Shown here in pieces: positions 1-11,274 of a DNA stretch of 64,000 bases. A program made the translations under genes and the position numbers. Origin of the DNA: Girardinichthys multiradiatus (lineage: Eukaryota; Chordata; Actinopteri; Cyprinodontiformes; Goodeidae); the NCBI RefSeq assembly GCF_021462225.1, contig NC_061797.1:41372147-41436146 (forward strand), read 5' to 3'. The notes under the pieces were generated by a model. That model saw only the letters and a list, made by a program, of their open reading frames with translations. It searched no databases and had not been told where the DNA came from. Positions within the stretch are counted from its first letter, which is position 1; each line of letters begins with the position of its first letter.

Positions 1-438
1 ACTACCAAACCATTCTTGAGGACCATGTGCATCCAATGGTTCAAACATTGTATTCTGAAGGTGGTGCCGTGTATCAGGATGACAATGCACCAATACACAC
101 AGGAAGACTGGTGAAAGATTGGTTTGATAAACATGAAAGTGAAGTTGAACATCTCCCATGGCCTGCACAGTCACCAGATCTAAATATTATTGAGACACTT
201 TGGGGTGTTTTGGAGGAGCAAGTCAGGAAATGTTTTCCTCCACCCGTATCACATAGTGACCTGGCCACTATCCTGCAAGAAGAATGGCTTAAAATCCCTC
301 TGACCACTGTGCAGGACTTGTATATGTCATTCCCAAGATGAATTAACGCTGTATTGGCCGCAAAAGGAGGCCCTACACCATACTAATAAATTATTGTGGT
401 CTAAAACCAGGTGTTTCAGTTTCATTGTCCAAACCCTG
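1..438 (+). mobile_element. Tc1-like DD36E transposon, copy 1, 3' part only
   Basis: The element runs in from outside the window and ends at a 3' inverted repeat (408-438) followed by a TA target dinucleotide at 439-440, which merges into a short TA run. The repeat differs by a few bases from that of the full-length relative at 1918-3183, and the two copies can be aligned base by base from 1 to 438. Orientation matches that neighbour. The 5' end lies outside the window, so total length is unknown. It is a cut-and-paste DNA transposon (Tc1/mariner superfamily) inserting at TA. Divergence and a premature stop in its coding region indicate it is inactive. Confidence 0.93.
3..386 (+). pseudogene. 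Tc1-like transposase C-terminal part, premature stop
   Basis: This encodes the C-terminal catalytic part of a DDE transposase. It shows the second catalytic Asp in YQDDNAPIHT and the catalytic Glu in SPDLNIIE, with 36 residues between them, as in the 1918-3183 copy. The frame is open from position 3 (TAC CAA ACC) without an ATG because the start is outside the window. At 339-341 a TGA replaces the CGA (Arg) codon of the related copy, a typical CpG decay change. It removes the last ~15 residues; the original stop is TAA at 384-386. The first catalytic Asp and the DNA-binding domain would lie upstream of the window. Confidence 0.9.
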
Positions 439-440
439 TA

Positions 441-1915
441 TATATATATATACTAAGGTTTATACACATGCTTTCCACCTGAGTGAACATGTGAAGAACT
501 GTGAAATGTAAAGAACTTCTTAACTGCTGTTCAAAAATTAATACAATTGTTTTCCTAAAGATAAATAAAAGCACTCAGGGAAAAAAAAAACCCTCAGTGT
601 GGTTATCCTAATTCATGCATCAAAGAGTTAATTTCACCTAAACAACTATGTAAGTGCAATTATTGTTATCACAAAAGAAACAAATGCGTTACATAGTGAA
701 ATACATCTGCTTGGTAGGTCAAGTTGAAGCCCCCAACAGGAAAACTAGAAAGGCGATCTAATCTCTTGGCACAACTGTCAAAGTAGAATGGGAAACACAC
801 TTGCTTTGTACTCAGATTATTGAAGTATTTATGCTCCATCTGGAGTTCAAATTGTAGTCCAAACTGATGCGGAAACAAAACTGTAGAGATAAAGGCATCT
901 GGTGTGAGAACTGTAAATGTGGCATTGGTGTTGCAAATGTCTACAGCATGCCCATAAAACAACCTGTTTTATACGGTTCTGTAAAGATTTACAGTAAGAA
1001 AGTTAAAATAGCCACAAGCTTTTGGTTCTTCATCCAAATCGCTATCAATCTTGGTTTGCATTGATATGAACAGCAAATCAGTTGTGACTTCAAAACTGCA
1101 TCAAAGCTCGCTAGGAAGACTGGGAGATAATACAGTTAGAATGCCAAGATAAAACAAGGGATGAATGAAAAATACAAGAAGCACTATTGGAGGCAGTGAT
1201 GGCCTTTGTTTGGCACACAAATTCTCATGATTCAAGGCCAAGGTCAAAAAATCGGGCAGGCACAGACTGAGGCTTCCCGGCGGCGAATGGTCAGTCTTTG
1301 ATCAGACTTGTCATTTCTGTCGTGAAGGTGACCCAGACAATTCAACCCCAACGACTCTTGGGTGTCTTTGATTTTGAAGCAGTTGTTGGAAAGCATTCAT
1401 CTTCTCTATTCATCCTTCAAAATAAAACTGGAGGAAATGTTAACTTTGTGGCCATGTCGGCCTCTTAGTATGAGGTCAAGCTCCTATATATTCATGCAAA
1501 GCTTTGCAAGGCATTTACATGTTCATTATGAAGGCTTATCATAAAGATGGAGAGACTCAAACAAAGAGCACTGACAGAAGATACAATGCACACACAGCAG
1601 CACAAGCACACTATAGTGCTCTTTGTTGTACCTCTGGGTCCAATCAGCATGATCCCACATAAAGCAGTCTGCTCATTTTCTCAGTCCCCTGTTTTGGCTT
1701 TTCAACTAATGCAAGATAGGCTGACTCTCATGTTAATTAAGATTTTAATACAGGGTGAATGTGTCAGTAGAAAACCATCTAACAAAGGCAAATTCAGACA
1801 CATCAAGACAAGAGTGAAAAATGGAATTTGGATTTACACTATTCAACATGTAAAAACAATATACACTCCCTGTCCCAGTGTTCAGATTAGGTCATTCACT
1901 GTGATAAAAGATCAG
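441..1915. other. No recognisable gene or repeat
   Basis: This stretch lies between two Tc1 copies. It has a short TA run at its left edge, an A-run near 581-590 and several short ORFs (for example 867-1064, 1362-1544 and 1547-1957). None shows a recognisable protein family, and the last runs into the transposon end. No host exon is supported. Confidence 0.6.
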
Positions 1916-1917
1916 TA

Positions 1918-1948
1918 CAGGGGTTGGACAATGAAACTGAAACACCTG
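1918..1948 (+). repeat. 5' terminal inverted repeat of the DD36E element
   Basis: This begins CAGGGGTTGGACAATGAAAC and pairs with 3153-3183 with one mismatch. The preceding TA (1916-1917) is the target site. In this superfamily the transposase DNA-binding domain recognises such ends. Confidence 0.95.
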
Positions 1949-2072
1949 TCATTTTAGTGTGGGAGGTTTCATGGCTAAATTGGACCAGCCTGGTAGCCAG
2001 TGTTCATTGATTGCACATTGCACCAGTAAGAGCAGAGTGTCAAGGTTCAATTAGCAGGGTAAGAGCACAGTT

Positions 2073-3131
2073 TTGCTCAAAATATTGCACACAACATTAT
2101 GGGTGACAAAACCAGAGTTCAAAAGAGGACAAATTGTTGGTGCAGGTCTTGCTGGCGCATCTGTGACCAAGACAGCAAGTCTTTGTGATGTATCAAGAGC
2201 CACGGTATCCAGGGTAATGTCAGCATACCACCAAGAAGGACGAACCACATCCAACAGGATTAACTGTGGACGCAAGAGGAAGCTGTCTGAAAGGGATGTT
2301 CGGGTGCTAACCCGGATTGTATCCAAAAAACATAAAACCACTGGTGCCCAAATCACGGCAGAATTAAATATGCACCTCAACTCTCCTGTTTCCACCAGAA
2401 CTGTCCGTCGAGAGCTCCACAGGGTCAATATACATGGCTGGGCTGCTATAGCCAAACCCTTGGTCACTCATGCCAATGCCAAACGTCGGTTTCAATGGTG
2501 CATGGAGCAAAAATCTTGGGCTGTGGACAATGTGAAACATGTATTGTTCTCTGATGAGTCCACCTTTACTGTTTTCCCCACATCCGAGAGAGTTACGGTG
2601 TGGGGAAGCCCCAAAGAAGCGTACCACCCAGAATGTTGCATGCCCAGAGTAAAGCATGGGGGTGGATCAGTGATGGTTTGGGCTGCCATATCATGGCATT
2701 CCCTTGGCCCAATACTTGTGCTAGATGGGCGCGTCACTGCCAAGAACTACCGAACCATTCTTGAGGACCATGTGCATCCAATGGTTCAAACATTGTATCC
2801 TCAAGATGGTGCCGTGTATCAGGATGACAATGCACCAATACACACAGCAAGAATGGTGAAAAATTGGTTTGATGAACATGAAAGTGAAGTTGAACATCTC
2901 CCATGGCCTGCACAGTCACCAGATCTAAATATTATTGAGCCACTTTGGGGTGTTTTGGGGGAGCGAGTCAGGAAACGTTTTCCTCCACCAGTATCACGTA
3001 GTGAGCTGGCCACTATCCTGCAAGAAGAATGGCTTAAAATCCCTCTGACCACTGTGCAGGACTTGTATATGTCATTCCCAAGACGAATTGACACTGTATT
3101 GGCCGCAAAAGGAGGCCCTACACCATACTAA
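2073..3131 (+). CDS. Tc1-like DDE transposase, near-intact frame with disrupted start
   Basis: A 352-codon open frame for a cut-and-paste transposase. An N-terminal helix-turn-helix lies around residues 20-60 (GASVTKTASLCDVSRATVS). A basic GRKRK motif (66-70) follows between the paired-like DNA-binding halves. Catalytic residues are D161 (FSDEST), D252 (YQDDN) and E289 (LNIIEP), with 36 residues between the last two; GGGSVMVWAA (196-205) is the usual core motif. The open frame begins with TTG, not ATG. The ATG expected from a related copy (31547-31891) is at 2099 but lies in another frame, because this copy has an extra base in the run after GGTGAC (about 2105-2110). The next in-frame ATG is at 2217, inside the helix-turn-helix. 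A full-length functional product is therefore unlikely unless the true start differs. Confidence 0.93.
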   Translation: MLKILHTTLWVTKPEFKRGQIVGAGLAGASVTKTASLCDVSRATVSRVMSAYHQEGRTTSNRINCGRKRKLSERDVRVLTRIVSKKHKTTGAQITAELNMHLNSPVSTRTVRRELHRVNIHGWAAIAKPLVTHANAKRRFQWCMEQKSWAVDNVKHVLFSDESTFTVFPTSERVTVWGSPKEAYHPECCMPRVKHGGGSVMVWAAISWHSLGPILVLDGRVTAKNYRTILEDHVHPMVQTLYPQDGAVYQDDNAPIHTARMVKNWFDEHESEVEHLPWPAQSPDLNIIEPLWGVLGERVRKRFPPPVSRSELATILQEEWLKIPLTTVQDLYMSFPRRIDTVLAAKGGPTPY

Positions 3132-3135
3132 TAAA
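3130..3135 (+). promoter_or_regulatory. Poly(A) signal overlapping the transposase stop codon
   Basis: AATAAA overlaps the TAA stop (3129-3131) of the transposase and lies about 20 bp before the 3' inverted repeat. The same arrangement is present in copy 1 (stop at 384-386). It probably provides the transposon's own 3' end formation. Confidence 0.55.
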
Positions 3136-3152
3136 TTATTGTGGTGTAAAAC

Positions 3153-3183
3153 CAGGTGTTTCAGTTTCGTTGTCCAACCCCTG
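3153..3183 (-). repeat. 3' terminal inverted repeat of the DD36E element
   Basis: This is the reverse complement of 1918-1948 apart from one base (CGTTG where a perfect complement would have CATTG). It is followed by the TA target duplication at 3184-3185. Confidence 0.95.
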
Positions 3184-3185
3184 TA

Positions 3186-4234
3186 ACTTGACTAGAGCCC
3201 TGTTTTCACTATACGCAAAGAGCTCAGTTCAATGCCATCTATAGCTGAAATGATAAGTTAATTTACCAACACCAAATGCATAATCAAAAGCCATGTCTGA
3301 TGTTGTAAATATGAGGAAACAAATTACTTGGGATAGAAGTGGAGCGACAACCCATGACCGACTAGAGGAGAAGACGGATGAAATTGACTAGGAGACATCG
3401 GAATGCCTATTACGTCTCAAAAATTCTCTTACAACTCCAAAATAGGACAGCTTGCCACACTTCCGTTTGGAGATGAAATATGAGCCTGCACAGAGACTGA
3501 TTATCTCCTCATCCTTTTCCATTAATTCTGAATCAGATTTGAGGAACTTTCCTCCATCAACGTGTCCCTGGGTTCAGGACAGGCAAGATGAGGACCTTCA
3601 GAGAAATGAAGTTGGATTGAAAATACGAGCCATCCGTCCCACTGGTCTGATATCAGATCAGGCACCAGCCTGCAGGAGAGGCAGGCCCCCATCCCATATT
3701 AGGAGGGTTCACCTACGTGGCAGGGTGTGTATGGTAGAATAAGTGGGCCATCTCCCAGCAGGCTGTGAGAGCACTGGCCAATAAATGATAAAAGAGCAGG
3801 ACTAGTCCCCACGCTGCCTTATTGAAGTTTACCTTTGTACATTTACACCGAATCCCAATTTGCCATCCCTGCATTTTTTTAAGCATATAACATTGGCCCT
3901 TTGGAAGTCTGGGGACCATCAGATATATCTAGAACATGTCTTAGCTGTCTGGCCTTTATCAGCATAGATAAAGGGAATTAAATTGAGCTTTAGGAAAACC
4001 AATGCTGAAAACAAAAAGGAAAATTAAAAGGTTTGTAACATGAGCCTGAAATTACTATCTGAAGACTTAGTGAAGACTAAGTTACACGATAACATTTGTG
4101 CACATTTACAAAATATTGGACAAGAGAAATTGGTGGTCAGACCTGACATGGCAGTGTTAGCTGAAACCTTTGTAGAGACAGGCTCTTGGCCTAAGGTTAA
4201 AGACCCTGGATCATCTTTAATACATTATATTGTC
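3186..4234. other. No recognisable gene or repeat
   Basis: Mixed-composition sequence with short ORFs only (for example 3452-3742 and 3713-3919 on the minus strand), which resemble nothing I recognise. No transposon ends were seen. Confidence 0.55.
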
Positions 4235-4815
4235 ATTTGTTTGCAGTTAAACTTTCTCAGATTGCATTCTCAGATTTTCCAGGATTGCCCGGTTTTAGCC
4301 TCCATACATCTGCCCATGCATTCTGAACAGCCTGCCTGTCACTACTAAAGAAAAACATCCCCACAGCACAATGCTGCCACCGTCATGTTTCACTGAGGGG
4401 ATGGTGTGTTCAGTGTGATGTGCGTTGTTATTTCCTGTCACTAATAGTGTTTTGCATGTAGGCCAGGTGTCTCAGTTTTGGTCTCATATCACTAGAAAAA
4501 ATTATTCACATGTGCTTTTGTATAAATTAGACTTCTTTCTTCTTGTCATTCTTAACTAAAAACCAAGATTTGTGGAGGGAATAACTAATACTTGCCCTGT
4601 CAATTAATTACCCCACATGAGCTATGGCTCTCTGAAACTCCTTAAGAGTAAGAATAGGTATCTTGGCTGCTTCTCTGTTTAATGCTGTCCATGCCCATCA
4701 GTCAACTTAGGTGGTTAGGCATGTGTTGGTAGATTTGCATTTGTGCCATACTCTTTTCATTTTCCATTGAATGGCTTAAACTATGCTTTCTGAGATGTTC
4801 CATTTAAATTGAAGT
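4235..4815 (-). mobile_element. Decayed Tc1-like relic, second family
   Basis: Read on the minus strand, this contains the diverged transposase core. On the plus strand the diagnostic stretch is CATCCCCACAGCACAATGCT (about 4358-4377), whose complement encodes the GGGSIMLWG-type motif of Tc1 transposases. It is followed by the region upstream of it (CACATGTGC..., GGTAGATTTGCATTTGTGCC). Many substitutions and indels leave no open frame. Neither terminal repeat is clearly preserved. It belongs to the same family as the better-preserved relics at 38.2, 49.1 and 56.2 kb. Confidence 0.8.
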
Positions 4816-5044
4816 CTGATTACAAACAGGAAGACTACAGTTGATAATTAGCTGACTTTTGTAGGCATTAGGTTACAAGGATTTTTATTTAGATGTAACG
4901 CAGTAGAGTGGGGCTAAATACATATTACACAATTTTTAGGTTTTAGTTTTAGAACATTACAGAAATTCATATAACCTTTTCCTTTCATTTACAGCTAGCA
5001 GTAGTTATTTTATGTTGGTCTAACACATAAAATCAAAATAAAAT

Positions 5045-5442
5045 GGTATCACTTTACAATAAGGCTCCCCTTATAGATCGCTAATAAATCGTTTACAGAT
5101 CTGTTATTAATTCATCTGTAAACACATTACAAATCATTAATAATAATATATTATGCAGTAATTGGGGGGGGGGGAGAGAGAGGCAAAACTGACCGATTTC
5201 TTGCCAAATGTTGAGTCAAATTTGTTCACCTATATATTTAATGTAGAGTTGCTATTTTAAACATTTGAGACTAAGTTATCACAATTTGTAAACAGACTTT
5301 GTACCATATAATATATTCTACTTAATCACTAGATTATAAACACTTATTAATGATTTATATGTATTTACAGATGAATTAATAAACATATCTGTAAACTATT
5401 TATTAGCGATCTATAAGGGGAGCCTGATTGTAAAATGGTACC
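5045..5442. mobile_element. 398-bp MITE with long (~100 bp) inverted repeats
   Basis: The left arm starts GGTATCACTTTACAATAAGG and the right arm ends as its near-complement (…TAAAATGGTACC). Pairing continues for about 100 bp on each side, including CTCCCCTTATAGATCGCTAA. The centre is unrelated sequence with a G-run (about 5163-5174) and a short GA run. An 8-bp direct repeat AATAAAAT flanks it (5037-5044 and 5443-5450), consistent with a target duplication, although the site is AT-rich. There is no coding capacity. It is a nonautonomous DNA transposon; the 8-bp duplication suggests a hAT-like mobiliser, but the superfamily is uncertain. Confidence 0.88.
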
Positions 5443-5450
5443 AATAAAAT

Positions 5451-8400
5451 AAAATGAAGATTGTGGTTGTAACATGAGAAAATGAGAAAACAATTTGTAA
5501 TGGAATGGTTACTTTTGTAAGCCACTACATTTACTTATAAGATAATAACTCATACATAGTAGTAACTTGTTGTTTTGAATCATAAAAAAGGAAAACCATA
5601 GACAAATTTGAGTTATTTGTTAATGTAGGAACACATTACTTCTGCATGATTAGAGCTGAGCAGGCATAATCCTGATAATACTCTGACCTTAGCGATCGAC
5701 CTGAAAAACCTTAATCATATTTACTTCAATTTCCAAAATAAGCACTTAAACTTTACTCAGATATGCAAATCTTACCCGATAGCAGCACCTAAAAGACAAA
5801 CTCTGTGATGTGTGTTTTGCTGCTTGGTTCAGCTCAATACCTTTCTACTTAATATGCTGCCAAGTTAATCAACGCTGGTAGAAATCTAAGAGATCACAGG
5901 CACTTTAGCTCTTGATGCGACTGGTGTTCCTCAAAGGCAATGGCTGATGGATCTCCTGTGTTCATTATGGGAAAAAAGAGTTCTCTTTAATCAGCCTGGG
6001 AGTCACTCATCATAAGGACGGACTACCCCGCGTGTTTGCACGTGCACATATATTCACCCATTGGGGTGCTTCACCACTCGCTTATAGTGGGTTATCAACG
6101 GACTTGCAGCCAAGCTTACAAAGTGGAGGAATAACCTTGTGCTGTATGACCATAGTATAGACGTTCAAAGCATTAGAATATGAACAGATAGCCTTTGAAG
6201 GTTTCCTATCTAACAGTGCAAAGCTGTCTGGGAAGGTAAATGTGAACAGTAAAACAAAGCATACATGTCTTTTCAGTCCTCTCATTCAGCTTTACCATAG
6301 ACAAGCACCTGAGCTGCAACAAGCCGTCTATGTTTGGCAGAACATGAATAGACATTTTACATTTGCTATAGACTAGGGGACATTAGGGATTATGGAATGT
6401 AGTTAAATATAAGCATCTGTATCTTTGGGTCTGTACTGTGTCACTGTTAAGGTAACTGTTTTGGAGTTTGTGTATGCATTTGTGTATGTATGCATGCCAA
6501 TCTCTTTGGCTTGTAGACAGGCGTACACAGATTTAATCACTCCCCAGGCAGAGTGTGGGGGAGGCAGAGGAGGCTGTGAGGCAGATAGGAACAGACAAAT
6601 GTGACAAGGCGAAAGAAGGAGGGAGCATGGTCGTCCCGGATGTCAGCTCTGCTAAACTATAAGTACAGACTTATACGAATGGTGCTATCAGGTGCATCTG
6701 CATGGACACATTAAACACAGCATGTGTGTATTATAATTTTTTTTTTTTCCACATGCTTTGTCTTGGCATTTTAGGCATACCATAAGAAAGCTGGTTGCCT
6801 ACATGTACCAGGGTAGTTTGTGTGTGTACTATAATCTTGCACATACTCTGCAAAACCAAAGAATGCATTTTTCAATATTTGATTCTACATGTTATACTCT
6901 CTCTGGTTAAATAGGTCTTCACTGGTTGTTTATTAAACATTATTTTGCCTTTGTGAGTGTAGATCTTTGTTTGTGTGCATGTACTATATACATTTAGTCC
7001 CAGCCAGAGGTTACTGATGGAGAACAAGGTGGTAACGGGCCTAGGAGGTGAGGCAGTTCTGTAATCTCAGCATGTTTAACTCAATAAGGTAAAGGTCAAC
7101 CTGCCCTCAGTAGACTCCTCTCCCTGGATTGACCTAATGAGAGACAGACTGTGGTAACACGACTTTGAGATCACTGATTGACTTTGCATCAGGACAAAAA
7201 TTAAAGAGAAGTTATGTGGAAGGTTTTTACTCTTATGTTTGCTGTAGCAATAAAAAAACTGCTTTAAAGACATTAATATCTAACCATGTGGTTTTCAACA
7301 TGTTCATATTAACATTGCAACAGTGGCATTACTATTTTTAAATGGTAATTTCTCTATTATTCAAGAGACATATTAATCTAACTTGTAGTGTGCAATTCTT
7401 TCATCATCAATATCAAATTTATCTTTGTCATAAAATTGAAAACCAAACAAAAAATAATTTAACTTGTAACTGGAATAAAGATAATGATCTAATGATTACA
7501 TCTTTGCCAAAATGTGTCTCTATTTTTTTCATTTGATGCAAATTGTTTTTCATTTGTTATTTGACTGTGGAAAATTCCATGTGGTTTAAATTTTGTTTGC
7601 AATCTTATGGGTTTGCAGTGGGTACTATTAGACTATTGTATCTTGCATAACACTTGCATCATCTGACCTCAGTCAGAGCATGGAGGCCTTCAAGTTACAT
7701 ACTATTTGTTGATTTTTAAGTAGATGTAAGGATTATCACTATATTGTTATTGATATTTTTAACACAATGCACAGCTACAAATGATACATAAAACTAATGT
7801 TTCATTGAATTTTACATGACTTAACTATATACTTCCCTTTCAGAACTTAGTCTCTCTGGTGTAAAATGCATAAAGAAAGAAAACCTTTCAAAGACAAACG
7901 TGGTTTAACAAAAAATTATTAAATTCCAAAGGCAAACAAAATGAGATATGGAATGCTGCTGGTTTCAGTTTTCTTTCTTGTTGCTTTGGGAGCCGTTTTG
8001 TATTCACTTTCTGAGCAAAGACAAATTTCATTTGGGCATTAGCATTCTTTTCAGGCTGACCAGATGCTGTTATCTGCTCCAGCCCTACATAGTAATTCAA
8101 ACTATTACATCAGGAATATTATTACATTAAAATAACTAAATCTTCTGCAGCTTTAAACCTAAGGTGCAAAAATTAAGATGGAGTTAGTTAAAGACACAAA
8201 GTCCCTTTCTGGATTGTAGCCAATGCCTCACTCTCTCCACTGGTATAATAATAATGTTTCCCCCCACTTTGCTATATATCTTGATTCAATGTATTGAAAA
8301 ATATAACTTATTTTGGAAAATGTTTTTTGGAGTAAACACATTTGTTCCTTGCAAAGTGTAAAAGATAATCATAATTAAAAGATAACTGAAGATATACAAC

Positions 8401-8559
8401 TAAAACCATAAAATCAACAAATGATCTCTTTTTTTCTTCTTCTGGGTCTCTCTCTCTTGCAGCTGTTAGTAGGGTGGTACCAATGTTTGACAGAATCAGA
8501 CCATATGATCAATCAAAGCACCGTAGTGACAATGAGGACCAGCGGGTGAAAGATTACCA
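5451..8559. other. Non-coding AT-rich stretch
   Basis: No gene, tRNA or full transposon was recognised. A T-run lies near 6740. Short ORFs such as 6082-6285 (minus), 7342-7536 and 7888-8100 (minus) have no family resemblance. Confidence 0.55.
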
Positions 8560-8581
8560 ACACACACACACACACACACAC
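8560..8581. repeat. (AC)n microsatellite
   Basis: Eleven uninterrupted AC units run into GTGTACGCG. Confidence 0.97.
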
Positions 8582-10727
8582 GTGTACGCGTGAATATATG
8601 TACAGTCTAAAGCTTAGACTATTGGTAGTATTTAATCTGGAACTTTGTCATACATAATAATGGCATGTAGTGAAATGGTGAAAAGTAAAGTAACTGAAAG
8701 GTTAACAGCTGTAATTTCTTTAAAAGTCATCTCTCCTAGTCTTGGTTTTCTGACATGGCAGACTTAGAGGGTGAGAAAGGAGCTTAAAGAGTGACCTGGG
8801 AGCCTCCCAGTGAAATGCCTCTAATCAGCCTCGGGGGGTTTAGCCTCCTCCCTGGGTTCTGGCTGAGCCGGTAGCCATGGCAAGGCACACTGCAAGGCTG
8901 ACAGACTTACTTCCCAGACATCAATACCCAGACTTCTTTTAAAGTGTGACATGTTGAGAGGCTGACAAGGAATTCTACTTTTGAATTCCCAGAGAGGAGA
9001 TTTTTTTTTTCTTACGTGACTTTCTGGTGAAACTGCCTGACACATGGTGCGTGCCTAAACATCCTTCGTGGTTATGAGTGTATATTGCTCTAGATTACAT
9101 CAGCCATACCTTCATCACGTGTGAGAATGGGGGACAGTGCATGTTCAATATATGCCCAAACAAGACATAATTGTCAGATTTTTGCAGAGTAAAAATATCT
9201 TCAAAATGCATGCATTTTGTTAACAATTTCCTGCTAAATAAATAAAAAAGTCGTAGGCTTCCTGAGGGGCTAACATTAAAAATGTTTATGCCAAAACTAC
9301 CTATTTCAGAGTTGCTTCTGTCTTTGCAAAGCTATATTTGCCATCCACCCCCTCTGACATCTGGTACCGGCTGACTGGGCAAAGCTCAACCCAGATCAGC
9401 TCTGTAGCTTTAGGGCAGGTCAGCAACTGGGGACTGAGCACTGTGCCATAAGGGAGGTTGTTCTGCATACTGAGCAGCCTGATTAGGCAGAGTAGCAAAA
9501 AGGGGGGGGTTCTACAGAAGGACAGTTGGGAGATAGGCATGACACCCCACACCCCTGCAGCTCAAGGGGTCCAAACTAAGTAGCCAGTGAAAACACACAG
9601 GCCGTGAATTTTCCATACTCAAATGATTATCTAGACTAAAGGGCTGCTTTACTTTGGTTTTAAGGTATTCAAACTTTTATATAAAGGCATGAGCTTTTAA
9701 AACCCAACAAACAGTGCAGTCGGAATCAGTTCACTTTAATAGACACTTTATGGGCCAAAAACCAGTACCAAGGTATACCAAAGTTACGTTTTAAAAACTG
9801 GTGTATTTTTAATGTCATACTTTCCTTAGAGTTTAAATTTCTTTTAATGGAAATCCACAGAACGTTCCTGAGTGACTCTAACTGTAAAAATCATAGAGTA
9901 ACACAGTGCAGCCACTCACCCACCTGCGGTTGCACAGTGCTGTTCATCTAGCTGAAAAATGATTTGTTTCTCACTTACAAGAAGGACAACTTTAAATGTT
10001 TGAAAATATTTCCAGTTATTAAAAACAAAGACAAGCATGGCTTGGAAACTATAGGAGTGCCACCCGTTGCTCTTTTTAAGGTAATGTTTAATGGCAATGT
10101 AAGTGCAACAAGCAAGCTGAGATCTGGTAACGTTGGAGGATGTTGCAGTACAGTGAACTCATGATTTTAAAAAAGTTTGAAATGATTTTAACTTTGTGGC
10201 ATAATACATTATACTGCTGGAAGTAACCATCTGAAATGGGTAGACTGTGCTCGACAATGGTGACCAACAACACTATTACCACAAAAGTAGCCAAAACATT
10301 ATTCCAACAACATCACACAACATCAGCCTTAACCATTCATTTAAGGCAAACCTAATAACCACATTCATGCTCTTTATACCTACCAGGAAACTTTTTCTCA
10401 ATCTGTTATTGACCAATTTTGGTGAGCCTGTGCAAATTGTAGCCTCTGTTTCCTGCTTGTAACAGACAGCAGGTGTGGTCTTCTGCTAGCATAACCTATT
10501 TGCTTCAAGATGGGATGTTTCTTCAGAGATTGCATTCTGCATACCTTGGTTCTTACTAGTGGTTATTTTGAGGAAATGTTATATTTCAATCATCCCAAAC
10601 CAGTCTGCCCATTCTTCTCTGACCTCCATACAACTGCCATTTACTGGATAGTTTCTCATTTTCGCACTGTTGAACAGTAAAACCTTTACACGTGATGAAT
10701 ACCTTTTGCTTTTCACATTACATATAT
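8582..10727. other. No recognisable gene
   Basis: Mixed sequence with a T-run near 9001 and a G-run near 9501. Short ORFs (8821-9045 minus, 9301-9552 minus, 9964-10164 plus) have no recognisable family. Confidence 0.5.
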
Positions 10728-10840
10728 ATTGGCGACTGGTCCAGGGTGTACCCTGCCTCCTGTCCATAGACTGCTGGAGATACACATCAGCTTCCCCATG
10801 ACCCACTATGGAAGAAGCAGTAGAAAATGACTATATACTG
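10728..10840 (-). repeat. Fragment of a common teleost interspersed repeat
   Basis: The segment reading ATTGGCGACTGGTCCAGGGT, followed by TGTACCCTGCCTCC and ending near GTAGAAAATG, resembles the abundant fish repeat usually ending in a GGATGG-type tail. A longer copy of the same repeat in the opposite orientation is at 18545-18842. Its exact class (SINE-like or a LINE 3' end) cannot be fixed from this window. Confidence 0.6.
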
Positions 10841-11190
10841 TATATCAACAGGTGTGCCACGCCAGTCAAACTCCCCACCTGCCACTGTCCTCGGAGGGGT
10901 CACACTATGTACGCACAGGGGCGTTTAAGGCAAGAACTGTATTTTTGGAGCAGGACCACTTCTAATGTGCTCGAAATGCAAAAAAAAAAAAAAATCACCC
11001 TTTATGGAACTTTCACAAATTAAATAAAGCTTTCACTTATCCCAAATTATGTTTATAAGATTCTGCTATTAGTGTAGGTTTGAAGTGTCTAAGTAAGAAA
11101 ATGACTATATATATGACTATAAATATTAACAGCATAGCAATAGGAAGCCAAATTTTGCTTCGTGACCAGCCTAGGCCTGCTAGTCACTAG

Positions 11191-11274
11191 CCTTTCCAAT
11201 GCTATCGCTAACCTCTCCAATGCTATCTCTAACCTCTCCAATGCTATGAGCAGCTTCTGCAATGCTATCGGCCT
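11191..11274. repeat. 21-bp minisatellite, block 1 (four units)
   Basis: Four imperfect units of 21 bp have the core CCAATGCTATCGC, starting at 11191, 11212, 11233 and 11254. The same unit resumes at 11533 after a LINE insertion. Confidence 0.9.

Larger units (their letters stand above)
1918..3183 (+). mobile_element. Full-length Tc1/mariner-type transposon, DD36E family
   Basis: A 1266-bp element bounded by 31-bp terminal inverted repeats (1918-1948 and 3153-3183) that differ at one position. It is flanked by TA at 1916-1917 and 3184-3185, the Tc1/mariner target duplication. It carries one transposase frame covering most of its length. The spacing between the last two catalytic residues is 36, not the 34 of classical Tc1; this matches the DD36E group called Incomer in the literature (assignment from spacing, not from a tree). 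Structure is complete at both ends and divergence between the arms is minimal, so the insertion looks comparatively young. A one-base insertion near the transposase start argues against this copy being autonomous now. Confidence 0.96.

Noticed and set aside
1547..1957. 136-codon plus-strand ORF
   Set aside because: Its end runs into the terminal inverted repeat of the transposon at 1918, so it cannot be an original gene; no domain.
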